Positions 10,255 to 19,910 of a stretch of DNA of 64,000 nucleotides are shown piece after piece. Both the position numbers and the translations under genes were made by a program. The notes beneath the pieces are model-generated. The model was not told where the DNA came from and did not search any database. It worked only from the letters and a program-made list of their open reading frames with translations. Numbering within the stretch: position 1 is the first letter of the stretch; each line of letters opens with the position of its first letter. Location of the stretch: the NCBI GenBank assembly GCA_030374805.1, contig JARGSG010000193.1:124001-188000 (forward strand). The letters are read 5' to 3'. Source of the DNA: Gracilaria gracilis (Eukaryota; Rhodophyta; Florideophyceae; Gracilariales; Gracilariaceae).

Positions 10255-11777
10255 ATGCTTCTGTTTAACGGTAGAGGTTTCTCTATGAATCGAGAACCCT
10301 CGATCACCCCCATCTGCTTTGCTGTGTTTAGTCAAACGTTTTACTGCTTTCCCTTTAGACATATCTCATATCAAGCCGGTCAACCGATGTCTCCTCCACG
10401 GGATTACCGTCGGAGTCAAGCTGGTCCATCGCAACCCAGCGGCATTCAACCTGGTTCATCCCAACTGCAGTCATCCGAAACACCCACGCCCATTTTAATT
10501 CAACCAGCGACTCTGGAACCAACTCCTATTATGGGGCCTGGTCCAAACGCACTTTCACAGTCCCCCCCCGTCACTTTCGGAAACCTGCGAACGAAAAGCC
10601 CACTTTACTTCTTGTCCCAAGTGAATGTGTCTCAACTTTTGGCAGTTACACAGTCTGCGCCACCTCACATTCGTACAAGTTTGGGTCCCTTTCCCTCGAA
10701 AGAGCAGCTCTTGGCTGAAATATTCCGCTTGAGAGAGCTGGAATCAGCACAGGCGTCCGCAACCTCGGATCACCACGCGCACAACTTGGAGAAACTTATG
10801 AAAATGACACCACCAGAAGTGCTCAACATGGCCGAGCAAAGCCCCCAGGAGCTCATCAGTCTTATGAAATCCGCTCTCGAGGCGGATTTAGCATTGTCTC
10901 CACGATCTATACCGGGTAACAACCCCTTTCAAGCAGCTTCCATCGCCATATCCTTTTTAACGCGTACCGCCAGATCAACCCTCGTCAGCCTGCAACTCGT
11001 ACCTTGCAAACTCCTGCAGTCCGTGCTCCTGCACCCCTCTCCACACTTCTTACCTTGCAACCCTCCGGAAATCCAGCCGCATCACCACAGAACATCTTGG
11101 AAAGTTCTGACGAAGAAGACGATATCCAGCCAAAGAAAAAAAGGAAGCAAGTCATTGTGCCCAAAACCTTTTCATTTGGAATCACTAACTCACACCAAAG
11201 TACGCTCATGCACTATCCGGGAAAAGGCATAACCTCCACCAGCCTGAAGGTGGAGGAACTCATGGGCCCGGCCGTCCTATCTCTCCTGATCTCCTCTGGA
11301 AGCGACATTCCCACCTTCCTCCAACAGCACTTCCAGCACTGGAAGCGCTCTACAACAGGACAACCACTAGCCTCCGAGATGGAAGCAATCAACCTTGGAA
11401 GGATGATCCACCTCGAGTTACTCACACACGATTCCCCGAAGCAGGCCTTGGAGCAAAGACCATCTTTGGAGGTCGCTCTTCGACGAATTTACGTCATATT
11501 GCACGTAGAAGAAGCCGTATCGACAGGAGTTCATCAAGACAGAAGAGACGCCTGGGAGGAAGTCATTCATATTCTGGAGACGGTTCCGCAAGGTACCGTA
11601 AGGGCTCACGATCTCGAAGAGACGGTTACGAGGAAGATCTCACTCCAAAAGAAACGTCTCGTAGCAATCAAAGCCATTCAGAAGTCAAGAACGAAGAACC
11701 GGCAGCATCGATTCGCGAGACACGAAAAAGGAAGCGAACAGGCCGGCAAAGACAGGAATCGCCAGTCGCGAAGCTAA
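10255..11777 (+). CDS. Gag-like protein of DIRS-A, in two overlapping frames
   Basis: The first part (ATG 10255) is Pro/Gln/Ser-rich and then helical (KEQLLAEIFRLRELESAQ). The second part is in the -1 frame, open from 10920 to 11777, with an acidic and then basic patch (ESSDEEDDIQPKKKRKQ) resembling a nuclear localisation signal and a helical domain after it. The first frame stays open to 11232. The switch must occur between 10920 and about 11000. A C-TTT-TTA run at 10953-10959, one base from the classic T-TTT-TTA slip site, gives a smooth join, but a simple 1-bp mutation is equally possible. No known Gag domain is recognised. Confidence 0.6.
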
Positions 11778-13954
11778 GGTCACCAATCTATCACAGGTTT
11801 CTCCCAGTTCCACGCACAGGATCCCCTTCAAAATTATCTTCCCGCATTGACTTTGCGCTTGACGCTATATCACAACTTTACCACGGTCCAGAAGGTCCGA
11901 CTTCTACAGAACACTCACAAAAGGCCGCTACTCCAAGGCAGCACTCGGCTCAGACGATCGTTTCTAGAACTCTCCTTTCTTGCGACAAGATCAAGGATCA
12001 TCCAAACGGACACCTTCATAACATCTTCGGTTCCTTTCTTGACATCGCACGGACTCAAGCTTGCGAAGTAGACCTGAGCCCTATTCTCCATGACCCAAAT
12101 ACAGCCTTCTCTAGAGGTGTTTTCCAACGAATCGAGGCCGAGAGAATCTCCCTGCCACCAGGTCGAAAACCACCGAGTCCAGCCAATGCAGCACATTGGA
12201 TCTCAAGGCTTCCACCTGAATCACAATCCCTGTTTGCACCTCAGCACAAGTTCCCATTTCAGGACATGCTGTACGACGCCCTCTATGCCTCTCCCAACTC
12301 TGCAAAACTGCGCGCAAGCATGCCGAAGCCAATCACTCACGCCACGCCCGGACATTACCTGAAACTCCTTGAGAGGCTCCACATCTCGGGAATGCTCACA
12401 TGGTCAGTCGTCACCGAAGAGAAAAAGCGTTACTCTAAGCTCGCAGACATCATCCAACTCACGCTGTTCTCTGTTTCGAAGTCAACTGACGAAGAAAGAC
12501 TCATCTCATGGCCTAGGATTCAGAACGAGCTTCTTCCTGACCCACCGTATACTTCACTCCCGGATCCAAGTTTATTTGAGGCTATAAGCGCCACCAACGG
12601 GTTATCCGCAATTTACTTTGATGTTCAAAACATGTTCCACAACATAACACTCCCTTTATCACTCTCTAAGCTCTTTCCCTTAGCCAAAGTTCAGCTCCAA
12701 CAGCTTTCACCTCAACTCGCCGCATGCCTCGTTGATCAACTAGGCCTAAATCCCAGCGTCAACGTGACACTCCGCCCATGTCAAGCAAGCATCCCCATGG
12801 GTTTCAAATGGTCCGTGTATATCAGCCACATTTTTTCAAAATGCCTTTTGCAGGAATCGTTCCATATATTTCGTCAGTCCCGTCTCGCACCATCGGAGCA
12901 TCTTTCTTTGACGCCCTTCTTGAGAGAAAACGTTCCGTTTCACTTATCTCCAGACAATGCTCTCCTCTTGCATATTATTGATGACATCGCTGTGATCGTG
13001 CAAGATTGGCCCAAGAAGGCCCTCATGTGTCTACACCGAATCATGCGACAGGTTTTCTTATCAGCTCTACTACCCATCAAGGAATCTAAGTCATGCCCCC
13101 TTCACTCTATTGTCAAAGGGAAGCTTTCGTTCATTGGATGCACATGGAACTTTGAAAAGAACGAGATCAGACCACAACAAAAGAATATTGACAAGATCTA
13201 TCTTTACATTCCTGCAATACTTTCATATTCAACAGTGTCCAAGGCTGATTGGCAATCAACTCTCGGGCGACTCATTTGGCCTTCTCTTCTCAACCGAGGA
13301 CTTCTTTCATGTCTCAATTCCGTGTTCATCCCCTGCCGCGAACAAAGAGCCACAAATATACATCTAACTAAAAGTCTAAGAAAAGAAATATGTCTCTTGG
13401 CTACGTTGCTCCCTATGGCAGTGGTGCAACCAGGGCTACCCGTGTCGATATTTGTAATAACCTTTGACGCTTCAATGACAGCTGGAGCGGTTCTATACGC
13501 ACAGGTCTCTCAATATGTCAACAACAGTCTCTGGTGCCTTGCACAGAAGCTCAAACATTCCCATCCTCAAGAATTAAGCAGCGAAGACCTCAATTCCGTT
13601 GAGACTCTATACAAAAACATTCGCTGGAAAACTGCTTTCGTGCACCACTGGCGTCATGAAGAGCACATAAACGGTCTCGAGGCTTCTACTGCAGTTCTGT
13701 CGTTGAATTGGTTAGTGCGCAAGGGAATTCAAAACGCACGTGTGGTGCTCTTCACCGACTCAATGGTAACTCTTGGGGCTTTGGCAAAGGGAAGGTCCTC
13801 CTCTGTACCAATTCTTCTCAGATGCAGACGGTTTGCTGCTTTGGCAACAGCGTACAACATTCGAGCAGCGTTCCTACACATTAAGTCTGACCTTAATAAG
13901 GCAGACGGTCCATCTCGCGACGAACATCTTCCGCAACATTTAAGCGCACTTTAG
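11189..13954 (+). CDS. Reverse transcriptase and RNase H of DIRS-A
   Basis: The frame is open from 11189, 589 nt inside the gag-like ORF and in its -1 frame, to the TAG at 13954. The first ATG in the clearly coding part is 12266. RT motifs are AIYFDVQNMFHNI (catalytic Asp), PMGFKWSVYISH and HIIDDIAVI (the YxDD box as IIDD). RNase H follows (VITFDASMTAGAVLYA, VVLFTDSMVTLGAL) and ends in the DIRS-typical SDLNKADGPSR. The long overlap with gag suggests frameshift expression as a fusion. No stop or frameshift interrupts the enzymatic part. B1 begins 45 bp after the stop. Confidence 0.85.
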   Translation, partial: LTPKYAHALSGKRHNLHQPEGGGTHGPGRPISPDLLWKRHSHLPPTALPALEALYNRTTTSLRDGSNQPWKDDPPRVTHTRFPEAGLGAKTIFGGRSSTNLRHIARRRSRIDRSSSRQKRRLGGSHSYSGDGSARYRKGSRSRRDGYEEDLTPKETSRSNQSHSEVKNEEPAASIRETRKRKRTGRQRQESPVAKLRSPIYHRFLPVPRTGSPSKLSSRIDFALDAISQLYHGPEGPTSTEHSQKAATPRQHSAQTIVSRTLLSCDKIKDHPNGHLHNIFGSFLDIARTQACEVDLSPILHDPNTAFSRGVFQRIEAERISLPPGRKPPSPANAAHWISRLPPESQSLFAPQHKFPFQDMLYDALYASPNSAKLRASMPKPITHATPGHYLKLLERLHISGMLTWSVVTEEKKRYSKLADIIQLTLFSVSKSTDEERLISWPRIQNELLPDPPYTSLPDPSLFEAISATNGLSAIYFDVQNMFHNITLPLSLSKLFPLAKVQLQQLSPQLAACLVDQLGLNPSVNVTLRPCQASIPMGFKWSVYISHIFSKCLLQESFHIFRQSRLAPSEHLSLTPFLRENVPFHLSPDNALLLHIIDDIAVIVQDWPKKALMCLHRIMRQVFLSALLPIKESKSCPLHSIVKGKLSFIGCTWNFEKNEIRPQQKNIDKIYLYIPAILSYSTVSKADWQSTLGRLIWPSLLNRGLLSCLNSVFIPCREQRATNIHLTKSLRKEICLLATLLPMAVVQPGLPVSIFVITFDASMTAGAVLYAQVSQYVNNSLWCLAQKLKHSHPQELSSEDLNSVETLYKNIRWKTAFVHHWRHEEHINGLEASTAVLSLNWLVRKGIQNARVVLFTDSMVTLGALAKGRSSSVPILLRCRRFAALATAYNIRAAFLHIKSDLNKADGPSRDEHLPQHLSAL

Positions 13955-13999
13955 TGCAGATCAACGTCAACTATAAGTCTACTTGTCGCTTTTGGGTTG

Positions 14000-14133
14000 G
14001 GGTACAGGACGATCTTTTGGATCTACCTGCGATCGGAAGGTTCTGCCTCCCAGTCAGTGTCTGCGGTGTTTACTGCATCACCACCCCCACTCCAAAACAG
14101 TAAAGATCTTAGCGAGGAAAACATGAACAATAA
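14000..14133 (+). repeat. DIRS-A repeat B1
   Basis: The 134-bp repeat starts GGGTACAGGACGATC and ends CAATAA. It recurs at 14322-14455 with one difference (GTGTCTGC versus GTGTTTGC). Confidence 0.9.
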
Positions 14134-14305
14134 TGGGTTTTCAAGGAAAGGAAGAAGTTGATTTATTTGAAGGTTTTGCCGCGGTGATCACTTAGATCGT
14201 CCTGAGCGCTTGCGCCGGCGAAAAGCGCCGATCTAACTGTCGGACATGATCTTCATAGATCGTCAGCGAAGATCACCGCGCTCGACCTTTGGGTTCATTT
14301 CGAAA
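14134..14305 (+). repeat. DIRS-A repeat A2
   Basis: The 172-bp copy of A1 abuts B1 directly. One base differs near the start (GGAAAC versus GGAAAG). Confidence 0.9.
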
Positions 14306-14321
14306 CCCACCCACCCAACCC

Positions 14322-14455
14322 GGGTACAGGACGATCTTTTGGATCTACCTGCGATCGGAAGGTTCTGCCTCCCAGTCAGTGTTTGCGGTGTTTACTGCAT
14401 CACCACCCCCACTCCAAAACAGTAAAGATCTTAGCGAGGAAAACATGAACAATAA
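14322..14455 (+). repeat. DIRS-A repeat B2
   Basis: The right terminal repeat of the element. It follows A2 after a 16-bp C-rich joint. Confidence 0.9.
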
Positions 14456-14724
14456 ACACTGATAGACGGAATCTAGACAGCAAGGACTCTTCTGTTCATA
14501 TATACTGAGAACAGCCCAAACCTGAATGTGGGAACATCCCAGAGAGAGAAAAATATGTGCAAGGCACTCTTCGAACTATAGAGTGTAATAGAGTGTAGCG
14601 GCTGGATTGATCTCGTTATTAATATAAAAGCACTTGAGCCAGGTCTGTGGCGATCTCCATTGTATCCTAGACTTTCCATCATCCATTCATACCATCTGTT
14701 TTGTTTGAATTAAGGACCGAAATT

Positions 14725-15574
14725 ATGTCATTGTCAACCAAACTTCAACGTCTTTCACAGGATTCTCCCGCTATTCAACGCCTAAGTTCCATGTTTGATA
14801 CAAGAGAACTGTTGGGAACTGAAACCGCCTTCGAAGTATACAAAATGGATCCGCTCTTCAAACCTATCCCATTCACCACCTTTAAATCTAGATTCTACAA
14901 AATTCGTAAAGAGAAGCAAAACTCTGCTGGTAAGAAATATTCACTTTTTTTATAGCATGTATGTGGAGACTCTGACAATACTTTTAGATCTTTTGGCTCC
15001 GCAAAGTGCAGAAAATATTGGCAGAGCTATTCCAGAAATTGAAGAGCTTGATCCATCCGAAGATGAAGGTAGGAAGACAAATGACGGGGAAGGAAAAAAG
15101 TCTTCGTTTCAGAGCCAATGTCAACCATTAGATTTAACATCGGAATGAAATGATGCGGAATCGACAAACAAACATGTGACGTTGGCAATAGATTTGCTTT
15201 CTGGCACAGGAACGGATAATATTACGAGTCGTGTAGCGATTGACGGCCGAGGTTTTGAGCTTATCATCAAGTGGCCTCAGCCTTTGCAGGATGTGAAATT
15301 GCCTCACGAACTCTGGCTTTCGAAGCAATTCGAACCGATGAAGATCTACCATCCCAAGATAATGGGATTTCAAACAGCACTAAAAGATCGAAGGCATTCA
15401 GCAGAAGATTTGGTAGATTCCTTTTGTTTGATTCCCCTCCCTTTTCCAATAGAGTTACATGTACTGATGAAGCAAATATTGACGTATCCAGATCGGACCA
15501 AAATCTACTACGTCGATTTCAAGGCTCCAGACGATAGTCATGTCAAAGAAGAAATCGTCGTTTGTCTGGATATT
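14725..15574 (+). pseudogene. Accessory protein of TIR-B, unknown function
   Basis: Exon 1 (ATG 14725 to 14929) encodes the family N-terminal motif VYKMDPLFKPIPFTTF. The intron is 14930-14987 (GTAAGA to TTTTAG). Exon 2 continues in frame but meets a TGA at 15146-15148, then resumes with LPHELWLSKQFEPMKIYHPK and QILTYPDRTKIYYVDFKAPDD. Related copies at 18887-19737, 21360-22221 and 34609-35510 share this block. Harbinger-1 inserted before the last codons; the original end (AAC TAG) reappears at 18305-18310. As a result the ORF reads straight into the Harbinger transposase. No known domain is recognised. Confidence 0.6.
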
Positions 15575-15703
15575 GGGCGTCTCCTGAAAAACCAAATCGC
15601 AAACGCGCTTCTCAGTGGGTATGCGCGTTTGCGTTTTGGTAGAGGTCCTGAAAATCGCAGTGGATCAAACCGCAAACCAAAGCGTCACCTAATCATCGAG
15701 AGT

Positions 15704-16948
15704 ATGCAGCTTGCTCCTTCTCCCACCGTCACCCTTCCAGTACGACTTCTTCCTCGACACTTCTGGTTTTTTTATCCGTGTTGCACTGCAATGACTCGTT
15801 GTCCCCCGCACTTCATCTTTAAGCCAAAACGGCAACCGTCGTTCAGGACTAAACTGGTCCCTTACCAACGACGCATTCGACAGGGTAAGATAACAAGATC
15901 GGCATTAAGATTCCCACGTCATTCGCCATTTTCTTTTCTGTATGGCAGCGGATGCGAACCGTCCCTAATCACACTCACAGGCCTCGATCACAGGACATTT
16001 CGTTACTTGCTCGAAAAGTTCAAACCATATTATAAACAGTTCACACCGTACACAGAATGTGGTTACATCAGAATGCGGTCCACAACCAACCGTGGAAGAC
16101 CCAGATTGATGGATGCAACCACCTGTTTAGGCCTAATTTTTTCGCACACGAGGACTAGAGGTTCTTTAATGAACCTATCCCTCATCTTTGGCTCCACCGC
16201 AAGCGTTTCTTCTCTCTATATTAGATTCGCTCGGCGTTTTCTGATCAAGATTTTAACAAACGATTCGATGGCAACTGAGAAAATGCCATCAGCTTTGGAG
16301 GCTCAATTTGCGATGACTCTCATCAAGGCCAAGTACCCGTTTCTCCACAACGTCTACTGTTTTGCAGATGGACTCAAACTAAAACTACAACAGAGTGGGG
16401 ACAAGGTCATTCAGAACCGTTTTTACAACGGCTGGACCCATGACCACTATGTAGCAAACGTGCTCACATTCAGCCCAACAGGGGTAGTTATTTCGTGCGG
16501 ATTGAATGCACCGGGAGCAATGCACGACTCCCATGTTGCAGAAAAATCTGGGGTGTACGAAAAACTCGAAGCAGCGCACGAAGAGTATGGGGGGCGCTGT
16601 GTTATCGACTCGGCATTTTCAAGGGGAAGGTATCCGTTTTTACTTAAGAGCAGCCCCAACATAGTGGCTACGGCGGCTAACGCAGCCGAACTTGAAACTG
16701 GTAGGCAAGCAACATCTCTTCGACAAAGTGCTGAGTGGGGAATGCGAGCATTTAAATCATGCTTTCCGCGGGTTGAAGACAGAATGCGGTACGAACCATA
16801 TGGTGAACGAAAGATGTTTCTGACCTCTTTAGTGCTTCTGTTCAACCTACGAACAAGAATGGTGGGGTTGAATCAGATCAAAACGGTGTTCACACCAGCA
16901 TTGCACCGCAACGCGAACTCTTTGTTCACTCATTTCCAATCCTTCTGA
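15704..16948 (+). CDS. PIF/Harbinger DDE transposase
   Basis: A 414-residue protein from ATG 15704. The DDE residues are visible in CFADGLKLKLQ (first Asp, about residue 220), CVIDSAFSRGRYP (second Asp, about 300) and AEWGMRAFKSCF (Glu, about 345). The family segment GLNAPGAMHDSHVAEKSGVYEKL lies between. An N-terminal HTH-like region precedes (TTCLGLIFSHTRTRGSLMNLSLIFG). The frame is open upstream to 15176, but that part belongs to the interrupted TIR-B accessory gene. Its stop overlaps the 3' end of the convergent Myb-like gene by 19 bp. All catalytic residues are intact, so this is the best candidate for an active DNA transposase here. Confidence 0.88.
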   Translation: MQLAPSPTVTLPVRLLPRHFWFFYPCCTAMTRCPPHFIFKPKRQPSFRTKLVPYQRRIRQGKITRSALRFPRHSPFSFLYGSGCEPSLITLTGLDHRTFRYLLEKFKPYYKQFTPYTECGYIRMRSTTNRGRPRLMDATTCLGLIFSHTRTRGSLMNLSLIFGSTASVSSLYIRFARRFLIKILTNDSMATEKMPSALEAQFAMTLIKAKYPFLHNVYCFADGLKLKLQQSGDKVIQNRFYNGWTHDHYVANVLTFSPTGVVISCGLNAPGAMHDSHVAEKSGVYEKLEAAHEEYGGRCVIDSAFSRGRYPFLLKSSPNIVATAANAAELETGRQATSLRQSAEWGMRAFKSCFPRVEDRMRYEPYGERKMFLTSLVLLFNLRTRMVGLNQIKTVFTPALHRNANSLFTHFQSF

Positions 16949-17883
16949 AGGGCATCACTATGGTGGCCACCACTCGGCGCACGACCAGAACCAATTAAAA
17001 GCATCATCATGCTCATCATGTTGTCATGGTTCTTCTGTCCTGATTCTATTAGACGTTCGAACCGAAGAGCCTCCCGCTGCTCTCTCTCTATTTGCCGCTC
17101 CTCCCTTTCTCTTTCCCGCTCTATACGCAGTTCCTCTCGCTTTCGTTGCTCCTTCCTATCTTTTTGATCCTCAAGGATCGAGAGCTTGTAAAGAGTAACC
17201 AAATCTTCGTTTCCATCGGGTTTGGCTCGACGCATGTGCGTTAAGCGGCGGGATTGCAAGGCAGTGGTGGTTACGAGCGCAGTGGTCGGAGAAATTTCTT
17301 CAACGCCTTCCTCGTCGCCTTGATTGTCTTCATTCTCCCCCTGAAGTGCTTCTTCGAGATCAGTAGCTGGTTCTTCTTCTTGGATATTCCCTAAATCGAG
17401 GCCGACATCCTCATCAGCGTTACCAATATCGCGTTTCTCTTTGATCATCTCATTGATCTTCTTCGCCCGCTTCACATCTGGAGGGCAATGCGGATCTCCT
17501 GTTGGAACCTTCGTTCGGTAAAGAGCTGCAAATTTGCGACGGAGCGATTCGGGAGTACGTTTGTAAGAAGGGAACACATCGTAATGATTCTTCGTTACGG
17601 TGTCCCATTCCATGGGTCCTATCGGCAAGAAATGTTCCAAAACATCCAGTAAACTGTTCACCTCCCTTGTTGTAAAGCTAAACCCACGCGCCTTGCTCTG
17701 CTTATGTTTCTCCGACGGCTGCGGCACGTCCGGATGTGCAACGCAAGGCGCAGAGCGTTTGTGGGTTCCGGTTGTATTTGTGTTCTGTTGAAATAAAACA
17801 CGTCTCGGTGTACGACAAGTTACGGTTGTAGCATTGGCGACAGTTGAAGGTTTATCGGAAACCAGCTGTATATCGCTCTGCAT
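16930..17883 (-). CDS. Myb/SANT-like accessory protein of Harbinger-1
   Basis: PIF/Harbinger elements usually encode a Myb-like DNA-binding protein that helps bring the transposase to the ends. From ATG 17883 this is about 317 residues. The conserved block is GFSFTTREVNSLLDVLEHFLPIG, EWDTVTKNHYDVFP, RTPESLRRKFAALY and PTGDPHCPPDVKRAKKI. An acidic linker and a long charged coiled coil (REREREERQIEREQREALRFE) follow. A TTG at 17970 would extend it, but ATG 17883 is preferred. The gene is convergent with the transposase and overlaps its end. Confidence 0.85.
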   Translation of the reverse strand: MQSDIQLVSDKPSTVANATTVTCRTPRRVLFQQNTNTTGTHKRSAPCVAHPDVPQPSEKHKQSKARGFSFTTREVNSLLDVLEHFLPIGPMEWDTVTKNHYDVFPSYKRTPESLRRKFAALYRTKVPTGDPHCPPDVKRAKKINEMIKEKRDIGNADEDVGLDLGNIQEEEPATDLEEALQGENEDNQGDEEGVEEISPTTALVTTTALQSRRLTHMRRAKPDGNEDLVTLYKLSILEDQKDRKEQRKREELRIEREREREERQIEREQREALRFERLIESGQKNHDNMMSMMMLLIGSGRAPSGGHHSDALQKDWK

Positions 17884-18490
17884 TTGTAAGTTTGTAGTTT
17901 TCTCAGGCACTAGAAGACTAGGACTGTCCTCTCCTTGCTGGTTTATCGCGAAGAAGAAAGAGATCGTCAAGAACCGAATGGCCGATAGAAACGCAGAAGT
18001 TTGATGTACGCTTCATTGGGGATGAACGTATGGCGGAACGAGCCGCGGTGTCAAAGCGAGCTGCACTTTCGCTTCAAGTCAGAAGACTAGCAGTGGCGGG
18101 AGCTGGTGCTGGTTTTCGTTCGGGCATCGATGCGTTTATGGAGAGGTTTGCAATGACGAAGGAGTGTTTGCGTGGCGGTATTACTCGCCTCGCATGTCTC
18201 CGGACGCCGTGCGAAGTGGAGCACGCAAGTCACAGAAAACAAGCAAATCGTGACGATTTGAGTGTGCGCAAACAGCGTTTTTGTATTTTCAGGAGACGCC
18301 CATTAACTAGGTTGCTTTAAAAAATCGATACCATAAATGATGATGATGTGGTTATTTATCCCATTTTAATTTGATATGGTCAACTACAAGTTCTTCGTTC
18401 GTGCTTACGCAAGCTTTTAGCTCAACTAATCTTCCAGACTTCTTACTTTGCGACATTTTTTTCTCATTTTGCCAAGAAAGCTAAATATAT

Positions 18491-18506
18491 CTTTCCCGGG
18501 TCTCCC
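18491..18506 (+). repeat. Right terminal inverted repeat of TIR-B
   Basis: CTTTCCCGGGTCTCCC is the exact reverse complement of bases 3-18 of the left end at 6746. Confidence 0.8.
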
Positions 18507-18886
18507 TCACGATAAGGGCAATGACGGCGCATCGAAAGAACGATATGCCCCAAGTGTGGTTTTGTACTACCCTAAGTGGGCTGTCAACTTTGTATCAATA
18601 TGTTCAAACCTCCCCTGATCTTGACGCCAATGAAAAAGTAAAGATAGGTATCCTGGATACGTACTCTGCGAGAACAAGTATTCGAATTCTACCAAACACG
18701 GTTTTCCCTTCTATCATATGACATTACCTACAGAATGATACTTTTTATGCATGGGGCGTAAGTCGCGCCGAGTGTTCAAGTGACTCACGAATTACTCTAT
18801 TTAAGAAGCTCACATTCTCTGGAACATTGAGAAGATGCGCTCTAGTTTTCATAGGTCGCTACGTTTTGTATGCCCTACGAAGTGCA

Positions 18887-19737
18887 ATGGCTCCAAAATG
18901 TAGAAGGCCACAACTGCGAGAGGATTCCCCCGCAGTTCTGAAGTTAAGAAGCATGTTCTAAAAAGACGATTTGCTAGGAACGAAAACGGCAAATGATGTT
19001 TATGATATGGATCCTATCCCCAAATCATTTCTTTTCACCACTTTCAAGGCGAAGTTTTACAAGGTTTAGCAGGACAAGCAAAAGTCGTCAAGTAAGTACT
19101 CGAGGTTTCTAAAACGTATCGGAATTGAAACTAACAGACCTCCAGCTGCGTTAAATCGACAAACGTCCGAACAACTGGCTCCGCGAGAGAACGATAATGT
19201 TGATAGGGGAACGATTAATCTTGAAGAGGATAATGAGCCGTCTCCAGAACCACTTAATAATCCTAGCGTGGGTCAGGTTTTCTTCTTCTGTTGATGTCAG
19301 AGTGGGAGCGGGTCGACTCTACAACAAAGCATTTGACATTGGCGATTGTTTTGCCTTCCGGCACAGGATCAGAAAGCATTGAGAGTGGTGTTTCAGATGA
19401 TGGGTTTGGGTTTCAACTCTCGATAACCTGGCCAGATCCAATGAATGATGTCAAATTGCTTCATAAACTGTGGCTAATGAAGCAATTTGACCCGATGAAA
19501 GACTACCACCCCAAAATGCTCGAGTTTCAGAAATCTCTTAAATCTCTGCGAAGTACTGCAAGTGATTCAGTGAAATCTTCATGTTTAATTCAACTTCCAT
19601 TTCGGGTGGAATCTGATGTTCTCAGCAAGCAAATCCTCACCTACGCCGATCACACTAAAATTTACTAAGTGGATCTCAAATCTCCAGATTATAAGTATGT
19701 TAAGGGAGAAAATATAGTATGCGTAAAAATTATCTGA
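18887..19737 (+). pseudogene. Accessory protein of TIR-E, degraded
   Basis: ATG 18887 starts MAPKCRRPQL, like the TIR-D copy (MAPKTRRSR). TAA and TAG stops fall in exon 1. The intron is 19092-19137 (GTAAGT to AACAG). The second half is open at 19291-19668 (LLHKLWLMKQFDPMKDYHPK, QILTYADHTKIY), then a TAA replaces a Tyr codon relative to TIR-B, and the reading ends at TGA 19735-19737. It is the partner of the minus-strand transposase at 4159-5070, now about 14 kb away because of insertions. Function unknown. Confidence 0.6.
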
Positions 19738-19910
19738 AAACGATGCTTACATCTAGAATCATAAGCGCTTAGTGCTCTAAATGTATTTGAATCAAAGTAT
19801 ATAGTTTCGCCTCGTACCTCCGTTAACCAAAAACACTTCAACGATTACATACAATAAGGTTCAAGTATTGTACGAGACAGGGTTTTCTGCATAATACATG
19901 CTACTCCATT

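Larger units (their letters stand above)
8827..14455 (+). mobile_element. DIRS-A: tyrosine-recombinase retrotransposon with split direct repeats and recombinase-first gene order
   Basis: The 5629-bp element has the layout A1 (8827-8998), YR, gag-like, RT/RNase H, B1 (14000-14133), A2 (14134-14305), B2 (14322-14455). A1 and A2 are both 172 bp and differ at one base that I can find; B1 and B2 are both 134 bp with one difference. This split-direct-repeat layout is known from PAT, Kangaroo and Ngaro elements. The recombinase lies upstream of gag and RT, unlike the usual DIRS/PAT order. No target duplication is seen, as expected for recombinase integration. Confidence 0.88.
15575..18301 (+). mobile_element. 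Harbinger-1: complete PIF/Harbinger transposon
   Basis: This 2727-bp element has inverted ends GGGCGTCTCCTGAAAA (15575-15590) and TTTTCAGGAGACGCCC (18286-18301), followed by partly matching subterminal sequence. A 3-bp ATT flanks both ends (15572-15574 and 18302-18304), consistent with the 3-bp duplications of PIF/Harbinger, although TWA is the usual target. It carries the standard gene pair, a transposase and a Myb-like protein, in convergent orientation. Neither ORF is interrupted. Confidence 0.9.
6746..18508. mobile_element. TIR-B: second copy of the two-gene TIR transposon, interrupted twice
   Basis: The left end CTGGGAGACCCGGGAAAG (6746) is matched by CTTTCCCGGGTCTCCC (18491-18506), a perfect 16-bp inverted repeat; the outermost two bases differ. 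It contains a minus-strand transposase pseudogene and a plus-strand accessory gene, the same divergent layout as TIR-E. DIRS-A (8827-14455) sits between the genes and Harbinger-1 (15575-18301) sits in the end of the accessory gene. The remaining DNA adds up to about 3.40 kb. Confidence 0.7.

Noticed and set aside
18030..18320. 96-codon ORF at the right end of Harbinger-1
   Set aside because: Lies in the subterminal region, runs into the TIR and has no protein-like motifs.
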